This document shows, in pieces, positions 62,633 through 64,000 of a stretch of DNA of 64,000 nucleotides. The position numbers were made by a program, and so were the translations under genes. The notes below the pieces were generated by a model, which made no database searches, was not told the origin of the DNA, and saw only the letters and a list, made by a program, of their open reading frames with translations. This DNA comes from Paenibacillus sp. NAIST15-1. GTDB lineage: Bacteria > Bacillota > Bacilli > Paenibacillales > Paenibacillaceae. Position 1 is the first letter of the stretch. Each line of letters starts with the position of its first letter. The DNA is taken from NCBI RefSeq assembly GCF_001894745.1, contig NZ_BBYF01000009.1:1-64000 (forward strand), written 5' to 3'.

Positions 62633-63832
62633 CTACGAATCATGGTTCTGTTGAAGCGGCGCCGCCTCGGCCAGCACACCTTCGAAGGCAGACAGATACA
62701 CACGACGAATATCATCTTCTGTCAACAGCAGAGGACTGCGCGCAAGAAGTCGCCTTTGCTGTATGCCGTCCTGTACAAGTGACTCCAGTGCGTCACGAGG
62801 GATCTCGAAGGCATCCAACGTCTGCGGGATTCCCGTTTCTTCGATCAACTGCTTCATCCGCTCAATGGCAAGGCAGGACGCCTCTGCATCGGACAATTCA
62901 CGAACATCCGCGCCCATTGCCTCTGCGATATGGCGAAGACGCGTCATACAGGCACCACGAATATAATTCATCACATACGGCAGCAGAACTGCATTGGACT
63001 CGCCATGCGATAAATGGAATTGTCCCCCGAGCGGATAAGCAAGCGCATGAACACCGCCCACGCCCGCGTTGAAGAAGGCGAGGCCAGCCAAATAGCTGCC
63101 ATAGCTCATTTCAGTCCGTGCTTCCTTGTTCGTTCCATCCTTCACCGCCCGAACGAGCGAACGGCTAATTAAGCGAATTGCATGCAGCGCCACCCCATCC
63201 GTTGTCGGACTTGCATGTACAGATACATAAGCCTCGATTGCATGGGTTAATGCATCCATGCCCGATGCTGCAGTGACTCTCGGTGGTACACTCACGGTGA
63301 GTTCTGGATCAATAATCGCCGCATCAGCCAGCAAGTAATCATGAGCAACAACGTCCTTGGTTGTCTCCAATGACAGCACGGATATATCCGTTACTTCCGA
63401 ACCTGTGCCTGATGTCGTCGGGATTAGAATCTTCGGCAGGCCGCGTACAGATAATGGACGAGTCCCGCTCAAATTCAAATAATCCGCAACTGCTCCCTCA
63501 TGCTGCGATAGAACTGCCGCAAGCTTAGCCAAATCCAGCGCACTTCCCCCGCCTAAGCCAATGACAAGATCGAACTTACCTTCACGTGTATAGCGAACGA
63601 GTGCCTCTCCTGCCGCAAGCGGCGGCTCCGGCATCGTATCCGTATAGATATCAATATCATAGCCTACCTCACGAAGCGGCTGAAGTACACGCTCCACCGT
63701 ACCGTTGCGAAATACCGACTTGCTCGTCACGCACAATATCCGCTTCGGTGCGTGACGCTCCACTTCGGACAGCAGTTGGGCTGCTGATCCCCACCCTGTA
63801 TATTGATAGGGTGCAAATCTATGTGTAAACAT
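62633..63832 (-). CDS. Iron-containing alcohol dehydrogenase
   Basis: 399 aa, Fe-ADH superfamily. NAD(P)-binding GLGGGSALDLAK, then IPTTSGTGSEVTDISVL, metal ligands in the MDALTHAIEAYVS helix and in GVGGVHALAYPLGGQFHLSHGESNA. Oxidises or reduces a small alcohol or aldehyde such as butanol, 1,3-propanediol or lactaldehyde; the exact substrate is not readable. The start ATG at 63832 is preceded by GAGGTGAGAAAGG. It is transcribed before fhs on the same strand, but separated by a terminator and about 250 nt. Confidence 0.93.
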   Translation of the reverse strand: MFTHRFAPYQYTGWGSAAQLLSEVERHAPKRILCVTSKSVFRNGTVERVLQPLREVGYDIDIYTDTMPEPPLAAGEALVRYTREGKFDLVIGLGGGSALDLAKLAAVLSQHEGAVADYLNLSGTRPLSVRGLPKILIPTTSGTGSEVTDISVLSLETTKDVVAHDYLLADAAIIDPELTVSVPPRVTAASGMDALTHAIEAYVSVHASPTTDGVALHAIRLISRSLVRAVKDGTNKEARTEMSYGSYLAGLAFFNAGVGGVHALAYPLGGQFHLSHGESNAVLLPYVMNYIRGACMTRLRHIAEAMGADVRELSDAEASCLAIERMKQLIEETGIPQTLDAFEIPRDALESLVQDGIQQRRLLARSPLLLTEDDIRRVYLSAFEGVLAEAAPLQQNHDS

Positions 63833-64000
63833 ACCTTTCTCACCTCTTCTTTATCTTGAACCTTGCTCATTACGCACACCTCGCATGGATTCGGAAGTAT
63901 GATCGTAACATCCTTAGAGCCCTTGATCAACCTGCTACCAAAGATAGACGAATCGATTTTCCATAATATATGTATACAAACAAGAGCCTCCTGGATGGAT

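Overview
The window looks like a chromosomal segment of a Paenibacillus-type member of the Bacillota. This rests on strong AGGAGG ribosome-binding sites, U-tailed terminators after most genes, copper-amine-oxidase-type stalk domains and an S-layer-homology nucleotidase. It also rests on a YesM/YesN-type two-component system inside a carbohydrate ABC operon that has no ATPase gene, and on glnK/glnL and citR/citA gene pairs otherwise known from Bacillus. The species assignment is inference. No rRNA, CRISPR array, prophage or intact insertion sequence was seen. One tRNA and one small non-autonomous mobile element are present.

Layout. 1-3.7 kb (minus): Opp-type peptide importer (binding protein, permease, permease cut by the window edge). 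4-8.2 kb: an N-acetylmuramoyl-L-alanine amidase, small exported or membrane proteins, a possible gene remnant and tRNA-Thr(CGU) with its own promoter and terminator. 8.2-15 kb: free methionine-R-sulfoxide reductase, an alpha/beta hydrolase, NamA, a CBM9-like protein and an 876-aa transglutaminase-like protein. 15.2-18.8 kb (minus): magnesium P-type ATPase MgtA behind a leader of about 800 nt with an M-box riboswitch and a second terminator/antiterminator system. 18.9-24.2 kb: glutamine-type ABC importer followed by GlnK/GlnL. 24.5-29 kb: class I ribonucleotide reductase, with NrdR-like boxes upstream and a 251-bp MITE-like element with 8-bp target duplications between the two subunit genes. 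29-33.4 kb: S-layer-anchored nucleotidase, FAD oxidoreductase and a two-gene operon encoding a tiny secreted peptide.

33.8-42.8 kb (minus): a six-gene operon (lipoprotein sensor, histidine kinase, AraC-type regulator, two permeases, binding protein) for an oligosaccharide. 42.9-47.8 kb: chemoreceptor, LuxI-like GNAT protein, then a LacI regulator and a GH130 glycoside phosphorylase whose promoter carries helically phased repeats and an operator-like palindrome. 47.9-54.1 kb: envelope-stress cluster with a Bce-type ABC exporter, a D,D-carboxypeptidase, a VanR/VanS-like pair and, on the opposite strand, a His/Met-repeat exported protein. 54.1-63.8 kb: CitR/CitA, glutamate dehydrogenase, a membrane glycerophosphodiesterase, an MTH1187-family protein, formate-tetrahydrofolate ligase and an iron alcohol dehydrogenase.

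Themes are nutrient import coupled to dedicated sensors (peptides, glutamine, oligosaccharide, Mg2+), central carbon and nitrogen metabolism around 2-oxoglutarate and glutamate, and cell-wall maintenance. The least ordinary structure is the mgtA leader. Next are the phased repeats before the GH130 gene, the MITE in the nrd operon and the His/Met repeat protein.
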